Assembly: GCA_033026295.1 (NCBI GenBank)
Contig: CM065177.1
Coordinates: 4,829,400-4,893,399 of the forward strand
Direction: 5' to 3'
Length of the DNA stretch: 64,000 nt
Source of the DNA: Channa striata
Lineage: Eukaryota > Chordata > Actinopteri > Anabantiformes > Channidae
Position 1 is the first letter of the stretch, and every line of letters starts with the position of its first letter. The notes under the pieces were generated by a model, which made no database searches, was not told where the DNA came from, and saw nothing but the letters and a program-made list of their open reading frames with translations. The translations under genes and the position numbers were made by a program. This document shows, in pieces, positions 31,329-44,190 of the stretch.

Positions 31329-34300
31329 ACAGAAATGAGAGACAGGTGGGGCAGACAAACAAACTATTTAGGTCGTCAAAGCAAACAGACCCTAAATCTA
31401 TTAGCAGCAAAGGCATTTTAGATGAGCAGCATCTACTTCTACAATCACTATATCTTGTCAATTACCTTTTTATGAACAATGTCACTATAACTTTAGTAAT
31501 GGTGCTTTTTTTCCAAGCTGCCTTTTTAAACCAACACTTAACTTGGTTATTTAAGTGAGTTGGTCCATACTTCCACTTAAAGGCAACTTCAAATCTTTCT
31601 GTTATATAACAAAAAATCCAATGTTTAATGCATTTACCAAACCCATAAGCAAGCCAGCTCGCAGCCCCGTGGGTCTGTGGGTGAACTTGAAGTACACGGT
31701 CATCTTGTTCTGACAAATCATTTACCTGCGTTCTACACCTAATAGGAACAGAGAGGGACTCTCCCACACCTGGAATTCAGACCCTGCTTGTCTACTGTGG
31801 GCAGGGACGTGGGGTCACCGAGTTTAAAATGTCCCATTCATGTTAGCTACATATTTACTAGAGGATTAGCCTATATCAAAAATAAACTTCATAGTATTCT
31901 AAACATGAGCCTTAGGAGTAAGAGGAAGACATCAGGACACAAGATATGTTATTATTAGTTGTTTTGTGCACAAAAATGCAATGCAATTGTTTTCTATGTT
32001 TGCTGTAAACATTTCCATTTACAAGCACTGCTCAACTTCTCAACACATTTTTCTCTTGCTAAACACAGCAACAGTTTGGTTGAGCCTGGAGATGTTAGTG
32101 CAGAAACTGTATATACCAGGTGTTTTACCACAGCAAGTCTAAACGCTTCCTTCTCCACCCATCTGACACACATAAAAGAGGCCGAGGGGTCCAATTTGGG
32201 GCCAAACACGCAGCCGTATTTTGTCACCTCATAAAAAATGTCACATTCCAACTGCAGGCATGTTTAGGAAAATCATTTGAATAAAAACATCCAAGCTGCT
32301 GCTGCACTTACTTTCAAAAATGATAAGAACCACAGGCTGAGGAGCAGACGGTAAATCACGTCAGGCTGTGCAGTGGCAGCATACTGCCAATCAAAGAGGA
32401 ATCCTGATCAACTGCCGTATTGTGTTCAGGGAGCGGCTGGCCAGCTGGTGATGACAACACTGTCATTCTCTCCCCCCAAAAAGATGAAGCAATGTGCATA
32501 TCGGAAGTCTGGATTTAGGAGTGTTGACTTTGGGGATTAGGACGCATAACCGGGTGGGCAGAAATGAACAAATTATCCAGCTACTTCTTGAAGAGGCATC
32601 TGTGCTCAGTGCAGGGAAAGAGCAAACAGTTTTAAATAATCCCTTAGCCCCTCTAAAAATGCCTGTGTTTGTTAATCTGTGACCTTTCTGTGCTAATACA
32701 TACACTTTTTTATGTCTCCGGGGGATTCTTCATTTACATATTTGTTTTTGGATGGGTGGTTGTTTTTTTAGTGTTATCCTTTCCCACACAAGCGAAGGCA
32801 TGACAAATGCGAGTTATGAGAATTACTGTTGATAGATTTATTTCAGGGTGACCCAGAAGAAATGATGTTAGGATGAACAGATGAAGTCAATCTTCTTCCT
32901 GCACTGCTTTAAAAGTACATTTAAGTCTCAATTTATGTAATAATGACAAAAGCTTAAAGACTAGGAATATTTAGAAAATCGATACAGTTCTGAAAGCAGC
33001 TGTATGCCATTTTCAGCTTGCAGTTGAAGGTTGCTGATGAAAGTGCACGATTCTCTAAAGGTACAATAAGATGAGAGGCACCTCCATGCAGAAACAGCAA
33101 AGACCGGGTTCATGTTTGGTCTCGTCTTGATCGATACAGCATGAAAGGCCCCATTAACGTGACAGCTTATCAAAAACATCTTTTTGTTGTAACTTCTGTA
33201 ACAATCCCTCTCAAATTGGGGAACTGTGCTTATCTGCCCACATTTTGAGAATTTCCTGTCAAACACAAAAGTTTGGCTGGTTTTTAATGGCAACTCCTTT
33301 AATGTTCGTCACCCACGTAATGAAACAGACATGGCAGACAAGCTGGTAAACTTGGCTCACGTACAAACCCACCAGCAGCACTTTGCCAGGAACACACTGA
33401 GATGCCGGTGATGCGCCGAGACATGAATTTACTGGAGTGTGTTTTTGATTTCTACCCCTTCACTGGGATGTGAAGCGTACCGTACACCAGACGTTGTCCA
33501 CGTTGTGTTTACTACAGGAGTTGCAGCTCTGCTGTCTGCTTTCCATCACTATTGTACAACATACATGTGCTATCAGAGTCATACTACTACAACTCCTACT
33601 GTCCAAGGCCAAAAGTCGCTGCGTGGAGTCTCATGGATACAGGCCAACAATCAGATCAGAGCATCCTGGCCTCATTAAAGATGATATCTCAGTCTCTGAC
33701 TGTGTTTATTTCCGCTCACTGACTCATGCCAAGAAGAGAGTAAAACTTTATTCTGTGGTTAAACAGCATGACTCAGAAGAAGCTGTGTTGAATTGGAAAT
33801 TTCTCCAACTTAACTAACAGATGGAGGGGAAATCCAGACGCCTCTAACCATTGACACCGGGTCATTCGTGCAAAAAGAATTTGCAAACATTTATATCTTT
33901 ACAAACATTAAAGCCGCCATCTTGTAGGTAACTACGTTAGACAACGTCTTGTGAAATCTGCTCAGCTTTAAGGATGGAGGAGATCTGGAGAGAGTTACTA
34001 GACATTCTTTCTGTCTTTGGAAGAAGCTGACGTTTTAACTGAAGGTTGCACCACCCAGCTCTGAGGAGCGTGTCTAATTTTGACACTTTTAGGTGTGTTT
34101 GTGCTCTCGGCATCTAGTTACACAACCCGGTTGATGCTAAAGAAGCAGGAATTATGCCTTGGACTTTACAAATCATTGGGTAATTCCGGCAAAGTCAACT
34201 AGGCCATTTCCTCAGTCTCCTAATCCCAAAATGAGTGAAGCATGTGTTTAAACATCAAAAGGTCCTGGGACTGTGGCTGTTAGAGGAGGCATTCTTCTGC

Positions 34301-37300
34301 AACCATGCCACTGAAAGGGAGTCATTTCCACAAGCTTTACTGAGCCGACCAAGCATTAAGTTCCCTCACAGGTCCATTAATAAAACAAATCTAATATATA
34401 ACTGCACTAATGTTTGTATTTTGATTTTGCAAAAAGTAGAAATGAAAAATCTTTGCCATCTTCATATAATTGTTGTATTTAAGATGGGGAAACTAGTTTT
34501 AATAGCTAACAAGTAATAATAGATATGCTACCTGGGGCTGTGTCATACTGTACCATCAGATAGCAAATAGCATTAGTAATTCATCCCATGATAAAAATTT
34601 GTAATGTCTTGATATTGACTGCAAGTCCAAGTTTATACCTTGGAAGAATTTGAGGAAGAGATCATTATTCAAAAAAATGCTTGCTCAGTTATTTGGAACA
34701 TTTTCTCTGCAAACAGAAATTGGAGAGTGTTGACAAGATGGTCGACTTTTAATCTTGGCCAAATACCAACTTCAAAAACCAACTTTTCCAGACACTGTGT
34801 TTTTGGGCTGTCGGCCAATAGTTTTCTCCAACCTTAACCACTTGACTTTATTGCCTAAACCAAATCATCTTCCTCTCAAGCTCCATCTCCTGCTGCAGTG
34901 AATAACTTCTGATTAATATTTACTACTTCCTGCTGACTTTGGTGGCTTACCATCTCTCTCTGCAACCAGATACTCCTGGAGGATACAAAAGAAAGATGTG
35001 CAGCAAACATCTATGTGCAAGTTCTTTCAGAAACCTGACCCAATAAAGGTGGAAACACACTGCAAAGTGCACAATGCAAACAGAAACACCACCAAGGACA
35101 AGGAAGATCTATTCTATCTAAAGGCATTTCCAGAATAATTAAGGAGCCAGTTATGGTTAAACAACCTTCAAACACAATGCTCCACAAGAGTCACTAACTG
35201 AGGCTACACTCAGATTGTATGAATCATGTTTCTTCAGGGAAATAATTCAGAAACACGTGCAATGGCTGGATGATTAGCGTAGAGCCCTAAGGGGCACAAA
35301 CCATTTGCCATTCATTTTCATAACCAACAACATGCATTATCAAAAAGAAGGATTTCTAAGTAAATTGCCCTTTTAGTTTAGCTGATTTGCAGTGATGAGC
35401 GAGTTGTGAGGGAAGATACGGGATGAAAAAAAAGAGGAAATTCAGTGGCTTTGCATGCTTAGTGTGACTTCATCTTCATAATCCACTGTAAGCAAGGGAA
35501 CGAGATGAAAGCCCTTGTGCAAGACAAGACAATACAAGCATGCAGACAGTGGTAATAAAACCCTGGAATACTGCTGACTCATCAGAATAAAAAACAACGT
35601 ACCGAGCCTGTAAAATCTCGGTCACTGATGAGAACGACCAGAGCAGCGACCCGGTGTCAGAGATTTTCATTGCACGTTTAAAAATTTGAAGTTCCAGACG
35701 ATGTAAAGAGAGGGTGCACCAAAGTGATGTAAGGTTGCTTGGTGGTTTGTGTATTTGTAATTGGAGTTAAATATCCAGTGTAGTGGAGTAGTCGCACTGT
35801 GGCACAATTAAAGACATTGTGAAATTGTGTTTGCCGTTCACCTTGGGCCCGTTTACTCCCACTTAAATCCAAACAGCCTGGAATGAGCTGTGTAAACATA
35901 TAATTCAGTGGTAGATGTATTCATTAACTGAATGACAGCCCATCTCGTATGTTTGTAGACCGCAAATGAATGATAATATCGGGATATTCTTTATACTTAA
36001 TGCTATGATTCAAAGTCAAGTTCAAGTTGCTGTTTTAAAATTTTCCTGACATCAGAGACCACACATGGACATTTTACTCTTTCACCCTCAGTACAGTTTC
36101 TTTCACTAACATTAGGATTCACTGTTCCTAAAAACCTGTGTGCTCTTCTTAGGCATTATGGTACATTTTCCTCAAACTTATTTTTAGTTGCTGATCATTT
36201 TGGTTGTGTTTTTGGCATTATATTCTGCAAGAACTTTTGGAAATTTTTAAACTCCTGTATCCTTTACTCTTACATGTTTCTTATAATCTTATTTATTCAC
36301 CTTGTATTCTTTGGACAACTTTTAGGCAAAAATGAACACACACACAAAAAACTCAGGGTTAAACTCATTTTCAGTAGTTTAACCCTTGACATACCAGTTT
36401 CTTATCGAATAATTACTTATTTATTACAAGAATATTTTTACTTATAAGAAAAAGGGATTTGGTGGTGATTAGACTATTGGATATGTCAAAGATTAGCAAC
36501 AAACTTAATTTGATTACGTAAATTTTCTGATTATTTTGTATTTTTTTCACTTGTAAGTAAACTGGCATTTAAAGTGTTAAAATCCTAAAAATTATTTAAT
36601 GATAGGTCTAAGGTTGTTTAAGTGAAAAATCAAAAAAATACTGATGTATGTACAGACACTACTCTGAGTATTTGTAACGGTTTAGAATTTACTCTCTAAT
36701 TTACAATAACTTAATTCAGAAATATGGTAGTGATACGTCTGATGTTGTGTTTAAAAGGCCACTCAAGTCATTTATCATGGTACTTCCCACGTTTGTTGAG
36801 ACACATGGGACAAATTGTTTAAGTATTTGTCAAATTATTGGAGCAGAAGCCAAGATGATCTGCCTTTTAGGGTCAAGCATGATTGAAGATACAAACAAAC
36901 TGAATCATATGGTTCCCATCATGCAATTTTTTAATTCTTTCCTTTGATATTTTTAACTCCATATCCACAGGTTTTTGCTTTTCTGTTATAAATCCAGTTA
37001 ACACAGGGTTACAAGATTAAGCACTAATGTTTTTCCAACTGGCCTTTAATGTAAAAAATGTTGGAGGGGAGGGCTCATTTAACAATGAGTGAGTGTGGCC
37101 ACTGAGTCTAAATGGAAGTCACACAGGAAAGATTTGATACCAACAAAGCAAAGTGTTGTTTAAATGCTGTGTCAAAGTCGCGTAAACAGTGAAAAAAAAT
37201 GGCTTAATTCTGTGGCTTTAATGAAAGGGGGCAAAGAACTGGAGACTGGATGGAATCAAACAAGAAACTGTTAGAGACCAACAAAGATCCTTCTGCAGTG

Positions 37301-39841
37301 TCCATCTATTCAATCTTCGGTCACAACCCCAAACAGCCCCCCACCCCAGCTCAAAAGCCCAAAGTGAAAACATTCCTACTTAAATTATCCCATCAGAACA
37401 AAAGAAGCTCTCTACAAAAAAGGAGACAAAGGAGGAAAAAAGCATTCCAATCATGTTGGTTCAGGCTTTGCAATACCAAAATACTGCATGTGAAAGAAGA
37501 ACGGCAGGCAGGCGCACCAAAAGTATCACCCCGGGGCTTTGGTTTTGTGTGGTCAGTGAGGGAGGGCAGAGTTTTTCTACCACCTGCAGACTCCTGGAAA
37601 CAAGACAGACTGACTCGGCTCGACTGTCGCTCACAAAACACATCTGTTTGCTCTTACAACAAACAAGTAAACTTTTTTCTCTCACATAAAATTGGCAATC
37701 TCGGAAACACTGGCACTTCTACAGTGTGGTAGTCAGTAATGCAACCGTTTGTGCCACCTCAATCGTCCGCCAAGCACAAAAGTACATTTCAAAACCAACA
37801 GCTCTGAGTCATCAGATGAGAATATCAGAAAGCGTCATTAGTCATGCAAACGCCTGTTTTTTCCTGAAGAAATGAGTCTTGCAGTGGACAATTACAAGAG
37901 GGGGAGTCACAGAATCAGGCATCATTAACCGGTAGAGCACGTATAAAAGATTCCAAAGGGAGCTGGGAGAGGGAAAAGATGGAGGTGTTTCAAACCACAT
38001 GTGATTTATTTCACATCCGTACTTTCATGAAGAAAAATACAGCTGACAAGTGTAGGAGGAGAGAGAGAGAGAGGAGAGAGGAGAGGGGTTGTGGAAGGAT
38101 TTGTGATCTTCCAGACATACGCTGAAGCAACACAGAAACTGAAGGACTGTTGGCCTCAATCATTTAAACAGATGTAGGCAGGGATTTCCTTCATTACGGC
38201 TTTGTGTTAGTCAGTTCTCCAAATGGGTAAAAAAGGTGCATAATAGTTTTATTGTGCTCAAAATTGAAATATAGTTTTAAACTCTTTACAATGCACCTGA
38301 AGTCACCATATGACAAATTCCACTCAACAGTTATGTGTCACTTACAGTGCACATAAAAACCTGAAGCTGACATAACTTTAATTTAGTATGTTTCACTGTG
38401 CTTACATCCATATCAGGTGAATCTTACCACAACTCAGCTTGTGTTTTATTTATGACTAAGGATCAGAAGACAATTACCCAGTGAAGCTGGATACAGAGAA
38501 TCTTCAGGATTTAGATAAAACATTTAACTTGCTGATGTCCAGTTATTTTCTTTTCCCTAAAATTTGAGGGCTCACTCCAAATACAAACAGAAGTAGAGCC
38601 CGCAATTTAACCAGATTATTGCTCCAAACAATAATGCTGTGGTGGACAGTGCTCTGCATAGACAATTACACAATCTGACACGTGAAAAATGGCCAGTGTT
38701 CGATTTAATTTCAAAACAAAGGTGCTGGAGTACAAAGGCAACGTCTCACTGTTCAATATTTGTGCTGGTATTTGGTACTGGCACACACCTCACTATGAGA
38801 AATGAAAGAGTATGAAATGTAAAGTCTGTAAAAGCTAAACTCAGCAGAATTCACTGTGAAACAGCAGCGAAAAACAGGAAGAATCCTGAAAACTGTGTCA
38901 CCCAAACACAATGCGACCACACACCTTTTAAAGTCTGGGTGGGGCGCAACATGTCTGGCCATCTGAATACCTGCTCTCTTTACTTCTCCTCGCTGTGTCC
39001 CTTATAAGTCAACTTTTATGGTCTGGTCCAAAGAGAAAATGCGAGGTTGGTGGGGTGTGTAGACGAAAGACGAAATCCTTTCATCCCCAGACATCAAAGT
39101 TTTGCCCCAGCTGAGTGGGCAAACTCAGACCCGCAAAAACAGAGATGAGCTAAACTAAAACCACCACAGCAGCATATGCCAAATGCAAATTATTTACAGA
39201 ATGAGCCTTAGAGAGCTACTAACATGACTGTAGTCTCTTGTAGTTGTGTTTCCTAATATCTGAATCTAATCTAAGCCCAAAGCAAGTTCAAGGGATAAGC
39301 CAGTGTGATTATAGTAAAGGAGGCGGTAAAAAAAAAAAAAAAAATCACCTGACTATAAACATCCATCTCTTTTTATTTTCCCTCCTTCCATGGTCTATTT
39401 GATTTTGGTTTGGTGTTGGTCCAAATGCAGATGATTGTTATTAAAATCATAGGCCAATAATTTTTAATTAAAAATCGGGTTTCTTGGACTCATTCAGATC
39501 TGTGACACAGGAGGAAAAAAATGGCCACACATTACAGACGGGGGACACAAACAAGAACTCAGATGCCTGTAGTGTTTCAGTTGGATGCTGAGAGAAGTTA
39601 AGTGAGGACATATGGCTATTGTCTATGCTGAGACATTCTCCACGAGCTGTGACTATTCACCAAGGAGACGTCACTGTGTGTGTGCATGTGTCGAGCTGAC
39701 CCCCTCACGTCGACTTTAGCCACTGAGCTTGTGGCCATTTAGACTCACTGAGGGGGAGCAGAGTTAAAATGAAGCGAGGACTGAGGGGTGAGGTGAGGGA
39801 GGGAGACGAGACCGTTTCATGAGTGAGTGACAGAAAAATCC

Positions 39842-39843
<2 letters not shown>
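31329..39843. other. non-coding stretch, probably col18a1 distal 5' intron
   Basis: AT-rich, with a GA-rich purine tract at about 38055-38092 and scattered A-runs (such as 39329-39345 just before the large CA array). The longest open frame (37250-37732, plus strand) has no recognisable domain. Confidence 0.6.

Positions 39844-39911
<68 letters not shown>
39844..39911. repeat. (AC)34 microsatellite
   Basis: Perfect dinucleotide run of about 68 bp, the longest simple repeat in the window. Confidence 0.97.
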
Positions 39912-39914
<3 letters not shown>

Positions 39915-39996
39915 AATCTGGAGCTGCACACACGCTCCTTAACACCATGGCATGTCTGGCAGCAATGGAAGGTGAACTCTGGTTTTGGAGAGGAGG

Positions 39997-40000
<4 letters not shown>

Positions 40001-40033
<33 letters not shown>

Positions 40034-40049
40034 TGTGAATGTGTGTGTG
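40001..40049. repeat. (GT)16 microsatellite with short GT echo
   Basis: Perfect GT run 40001-40032, then a broken copy to 40049. It lies 89 bp from the complementary AC array at 39844-39911. Confidence 0.95.
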
Positions 40050-41089
40050 GCCTCGTTTTCTTCTGTCAAACAAGCACCATTCAAGTGGGGAATAAACACG
40101 AGAAAAACTACAAAGGTACGCTGCAGCAGTTAAAAATTGTTAGAGGAAGGACGTTAAATTGCTGACTTACATAAAGATAAACATAAGGGAATGATCAATA
40201 TAACATGACAGATTCTCTCAACTGCTTTACGGGGCCTTGGGAGAGCTGTCTACCACACGGCAGATGAAGATAAATGGCCGACCTCCTTGTTCTACAGTAA
40301 AAAAACCACCTATGATCCCACCTTCATATTAAATATCTAGGAAGCTATCAGTCATGGCTTGTTAGTGTCTGATGAGTGTTCATAAGCATCTAACAACCCC
40401 TGGGAGGGCTTGTGTTCAGATGTATGATGTCTTGGAAGGAAATGACACAACTCTTTGTTTTCACTGAAATTACAATTTAAGCATTTAATTTGCAGGTAGA
40501 GCCGAGGAGAGGTTTTCACCATGCCACGTTAACCTGCTGGTGGGAAGAACTTTCTCACTTCGCAGCTGAATAACGAGGGCAACCTTACAACGATGCCACG
40601 TTTGAGTCCAGATCAAAACTATTGGGTATCGCTGCAGTAATCCAATAGCGCAGCAGGGCTGTGTGGGCTGAGCGGCAGTATGCATGGCCGGAATGTGCCC
40701 AAATACCTGAGCGGTGGCCCAGAGGAAAAGGGTGTATGCTGCAGGAAGTGAAGGCAAATACACACCTGATCTGAGCCAGCACATCCCGACAGTTCAAACA
40801 CTATTAAAAACACACTGAACCTGTTTAACGCCCCCAGATCCCCCCGTGCCGTGTGGTTTGAAAAATCATCTGCCATCAGCTCAGCTCTCCACTGAGTTTG
40901 TCAACGTGCAATTTGTTCCCGGTGTACTTTTCAACCCATTGTGAATTTCCAGTGATGTATTAAAGTCTTGGAAAGTGGCCAGTCTTTCAAAGCAAGACCC
41001 CTGCCCCCACCCAGTCACACAGACACACCTCAGCAGCACTTTTTTTGTTCTGGCCTGAGACACACTGTCAGGAGCCTCAGGCAAGACGT

Positions 41090-41128
<39 letters not shown>

Positions 41129-43282
41129 TGTGTGTTTGTGAGACCCTAGACCCAAAATAATGGGAAGCTGATTAGGTCAATCTAGTATCAGATGTCAAAT
41201 AAATCAGGCAGCTGAATTATCCACATTTCATGGCTTAAACAGTTTTGCCTAAAGGTTATATTCTTCAAGTTATACATTGCTTTAGTGTGAACTGTCAGAC
41301 GGAATTCAGTGATATGAAGCACAGATTCCTCTCTGATGGCATATACCTTATATCTGACAGAAAACTTGCAAGGGCACGCCAGATTTTAACAGCTACAACA
41401 ACAATCTTAAAGGATTAAACAAATCACAAGAATTTAATTTTTTTTGAAGGCCAGCACAAACATTACTAAAATAAATGAGTCTTGGAGAAAGAAACTGCCA
41501 CTAGAAGATTAACCGGTAAACAGGAGTCTAACCCACAGATGATTGAGTTCCCGCTTTGTGTGCTTATGCTCTCTAATCTTCCTACTTGACCCATTTTAAA
41601 GCAGCTTTTTATTCCACCAAGAACATACCAACCAGGGAGTGGTGAAACAGTTCCTGTTGGTCTCTGCAGATTTGACTCAACTTAGACAATAGTGTATAAT
41701 TAGTTACACTTCCCAGATTTAACTGTTTCCTACAATGGCACCATCGTGGTTTTCCAGGAACAAGAAAGGTGTAAATGTTGAAGTTGGCAGTTTGGAACAT
41801 CCTGTGTCTGACTTCTGCAGCTGACCTTATTCACCGAATTAACCAGCAACAGACAAGTATTAAAAATGATTCAGATCAACTTTTTAACATTCAATTAAAA
41901 TCAAAAACACCTAAACCAATTTGCCCTAGGTAAGCCTGTGAAGCCTTTCTCTGACTCACTGATCTCTAGTCAGAATACTTGTCCTCGGGGTCATTGGGTA
42001 GGTCAAAAATGTCGTTGAAAAATTATGTTGGCACACAAAGACTGTGCACTACAGACTCCATACTCTATTTGCTTGAGGACATTTATTGCGAAGCAGCTGC
42101 AGAATATGCTGAGTTTGCTTTAAACTAACCATGAGTGAAGCTGCTTTCCTTCTGATGAGTGGTCTGCTATACACGACGTGGTTTCCTTTGAGCAAGGGAA
42201 AGCCTTTGTTTGGGAAGAGCACTAAAGGTGGGGTAGACATTAAAATGGTTGGTTTGTTTATGTGTAACTGTCGGAATTATACACCGGAGGAATAATTTAT
42301 CAGTGTGAAAAGAGCAAAGAAGGATCTGCTTTAAACGCAAGAAATAAATGAGTGATTTCAACAGAACATCGTCTTCCCGCTAAGCAACTCCAGGAACATT
42401 TCAGATCTAGAACTTGCTCATTCATGTTAACTTTATGAGTCAAAAGGCACAATATGGTCACATTCCATAACATGCTCATATCTAATAAAATAGAGGCCCA
42501 CCTATTTGGTGCAGACCGTCCACTGAGAAATTTCCCAGACTATCAGCATTCTTAAGATTCTCTGTCAGTCAGACAGAAGCATTTATTGACTGACCATCAA
42601 ACAACCTTGATGCAAGGGTTCATCACAGAAAAGCAACTTAGATTAATCAATGAAAATCATATCAAAAAGAGATGTAGCACAGCAGCAATATATTAAGCTT
42701 TTTAACAACATTAGCACTGAAGACATTTAGCTGTTAGGTTCATCGCCCTGTTTGATTCAGGACAAGAACCCAAGCATGAAAAATTCTGGATCATTAGTTA
42801 TAAACTGTAAAGCCCATGTCTAGGCATGTGCTTGATACTAAGCAATTTCCCAAAGTTGTCTTCAAAATAAGGAAAACATCGACAGTGTTTGCATCCTGGA
42901 TTTGATCTTGTAAAGTGTTTCATCATAGTCTGGCAACAACTGATAGGTAGGTAACAGTACAAATGTACCAAGTGCCAAGTGAACACCATACATGTATTTA
43001 GTAGTTGGCGGGAAGGGATAATGTTAACTTCTAGACTTCTTAACCACATCAAAGTTGAATTTAAGTATTAAGTATTTTAACTCAACTGTAGGATATATCA
43101 GCGCTGTATTAAAACAGAAATAACCCATTATTAGTGGGCTTCTCTGAGTGATCTATAGCTTCTCTAATTTCTCTTTTGTTTGTAATTCTCAGTATTGGCA
43201 AAGTACAAAACTTTGCAGAACATGATGTAGGAAGATCTACAACAAAATTTAATTAATTTCAAGTTAGCTATAATTATTCAGT
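40050..43282. other. non-coding stretch
   Basis: Apart from the GT array at 41092-41136, no gene or repeat family recognised. Confidence 0.6.
41092..41136. repeat. GT-rich microsatellite
   Basis: Interrupted (GT)n tract of about 45 bp with GGG and TTT interruptions. Confidence 0.93.
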
Positions 43283-44190
43283 ACAGTGCCTGTAAAAAGC
43301 ATTCAACCCCCTGGAAGTTTTTCACATGTTTTTTATCTAGTAAATGTAAATTATTTTTTATTTCAAAACTGATACAAATAATTAATTAATTAAAATATGA
43401 ACGATAACTGCATGAGTAAGACCTTAAGCACAAATGACACCATCTGACCCACCAAGTACCAAGGTTCCTGCTGTTAAGTGAACATACTTAAACATACATT
43501 TTTAATTTGCCTGTGGTGTCTGAGATCGTCCAGCTCGGTCTACGAGGTGGAATAAAGGCTACTGGACACTCAGAGCGTGTCCATGTGTCCGTGTCCACAG
43601 TGGGAAAGGGACATGGAGTGTGTGGAGAACCATGATCTATTGCAGGCTACAGCATTTTCAGTTGCATTACTGATTGACTGATAAAATGTGTACATGTTCA
43701 GCTTAAACTATGTCAAACTCTTAAGTATACATAAAAACAACCAGTATTCTGGCTAAAAACTGGCATGAAAAGTTATAAAGCAAAAATACTGAGCTGAATA
43801 CAAGATCATCCATCCAACTTTATTCATTCCTCTTTATCTTTAACCACTTATCCTGGGCCGGAGCCTAGCATACAAGAACATTTCCAAGGTAACAATGTCA
43901 CTAAGAGTAAAGTTAAATCCATCGTTAAGAAATGAAAGGAATGTGGTGCATGCATAAATCCATCTCCAAAAGGGCTGAGAGGCAAAACTCAGTTCTGCAC
44001 AAGAGGGAGACTCGTAAGAGAGAGGTCACCAAAACACCTATGATTCTTCTGGAGTCATAAGCTTCCGCAGCTAAGATGGGAGAGACTGGACACCAACCTG
44101 AACTATTGCCCAGGTGACAAAGAGGGAAAAAATCATTTTAACTCTTAGCTCCACTTAGGTAGAAGGCATGTGGGAGACTACAAAGCCAAC
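43283..44190 (+). mobile_element. decayed Tc1/mariner-type transposon, 5' half
   Basis: Left end ACAGTGCCTGTAAAAAGCAT with TCAACCCCCTGGAAGTTTTT is a typical Tc1-like terminal repeat. Downstream, 43875-43960 keeps transposase-like DNA (AACATTTCCAAGGTAACAAT, ATCGTTAAGAAATGAAAGGA), 44020-44110 keeps CACCAAAACACCTATGATTC and GCTAAGATGGGAGAGACTGG, and 44160-44190 keeps AGAAGGCATGTGGGAGACTA. These fall in the order expected for the N-terminal DNA-binding half of a fish Tc1-like transposase. The frame is destroyed by indels and no right end was found. Confidence 0.75.

Noticed and set aside
37250..37732. 160-codon plus-strand open frame
   Set aside because: Low-complexity basic sequence with no domain, no conserved start context and no splice partners.
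39827..40165. Open frames with His-Thr and Cys-Val repeats
   Set aside because: Translations of CA/GT microsatellites, not genes.
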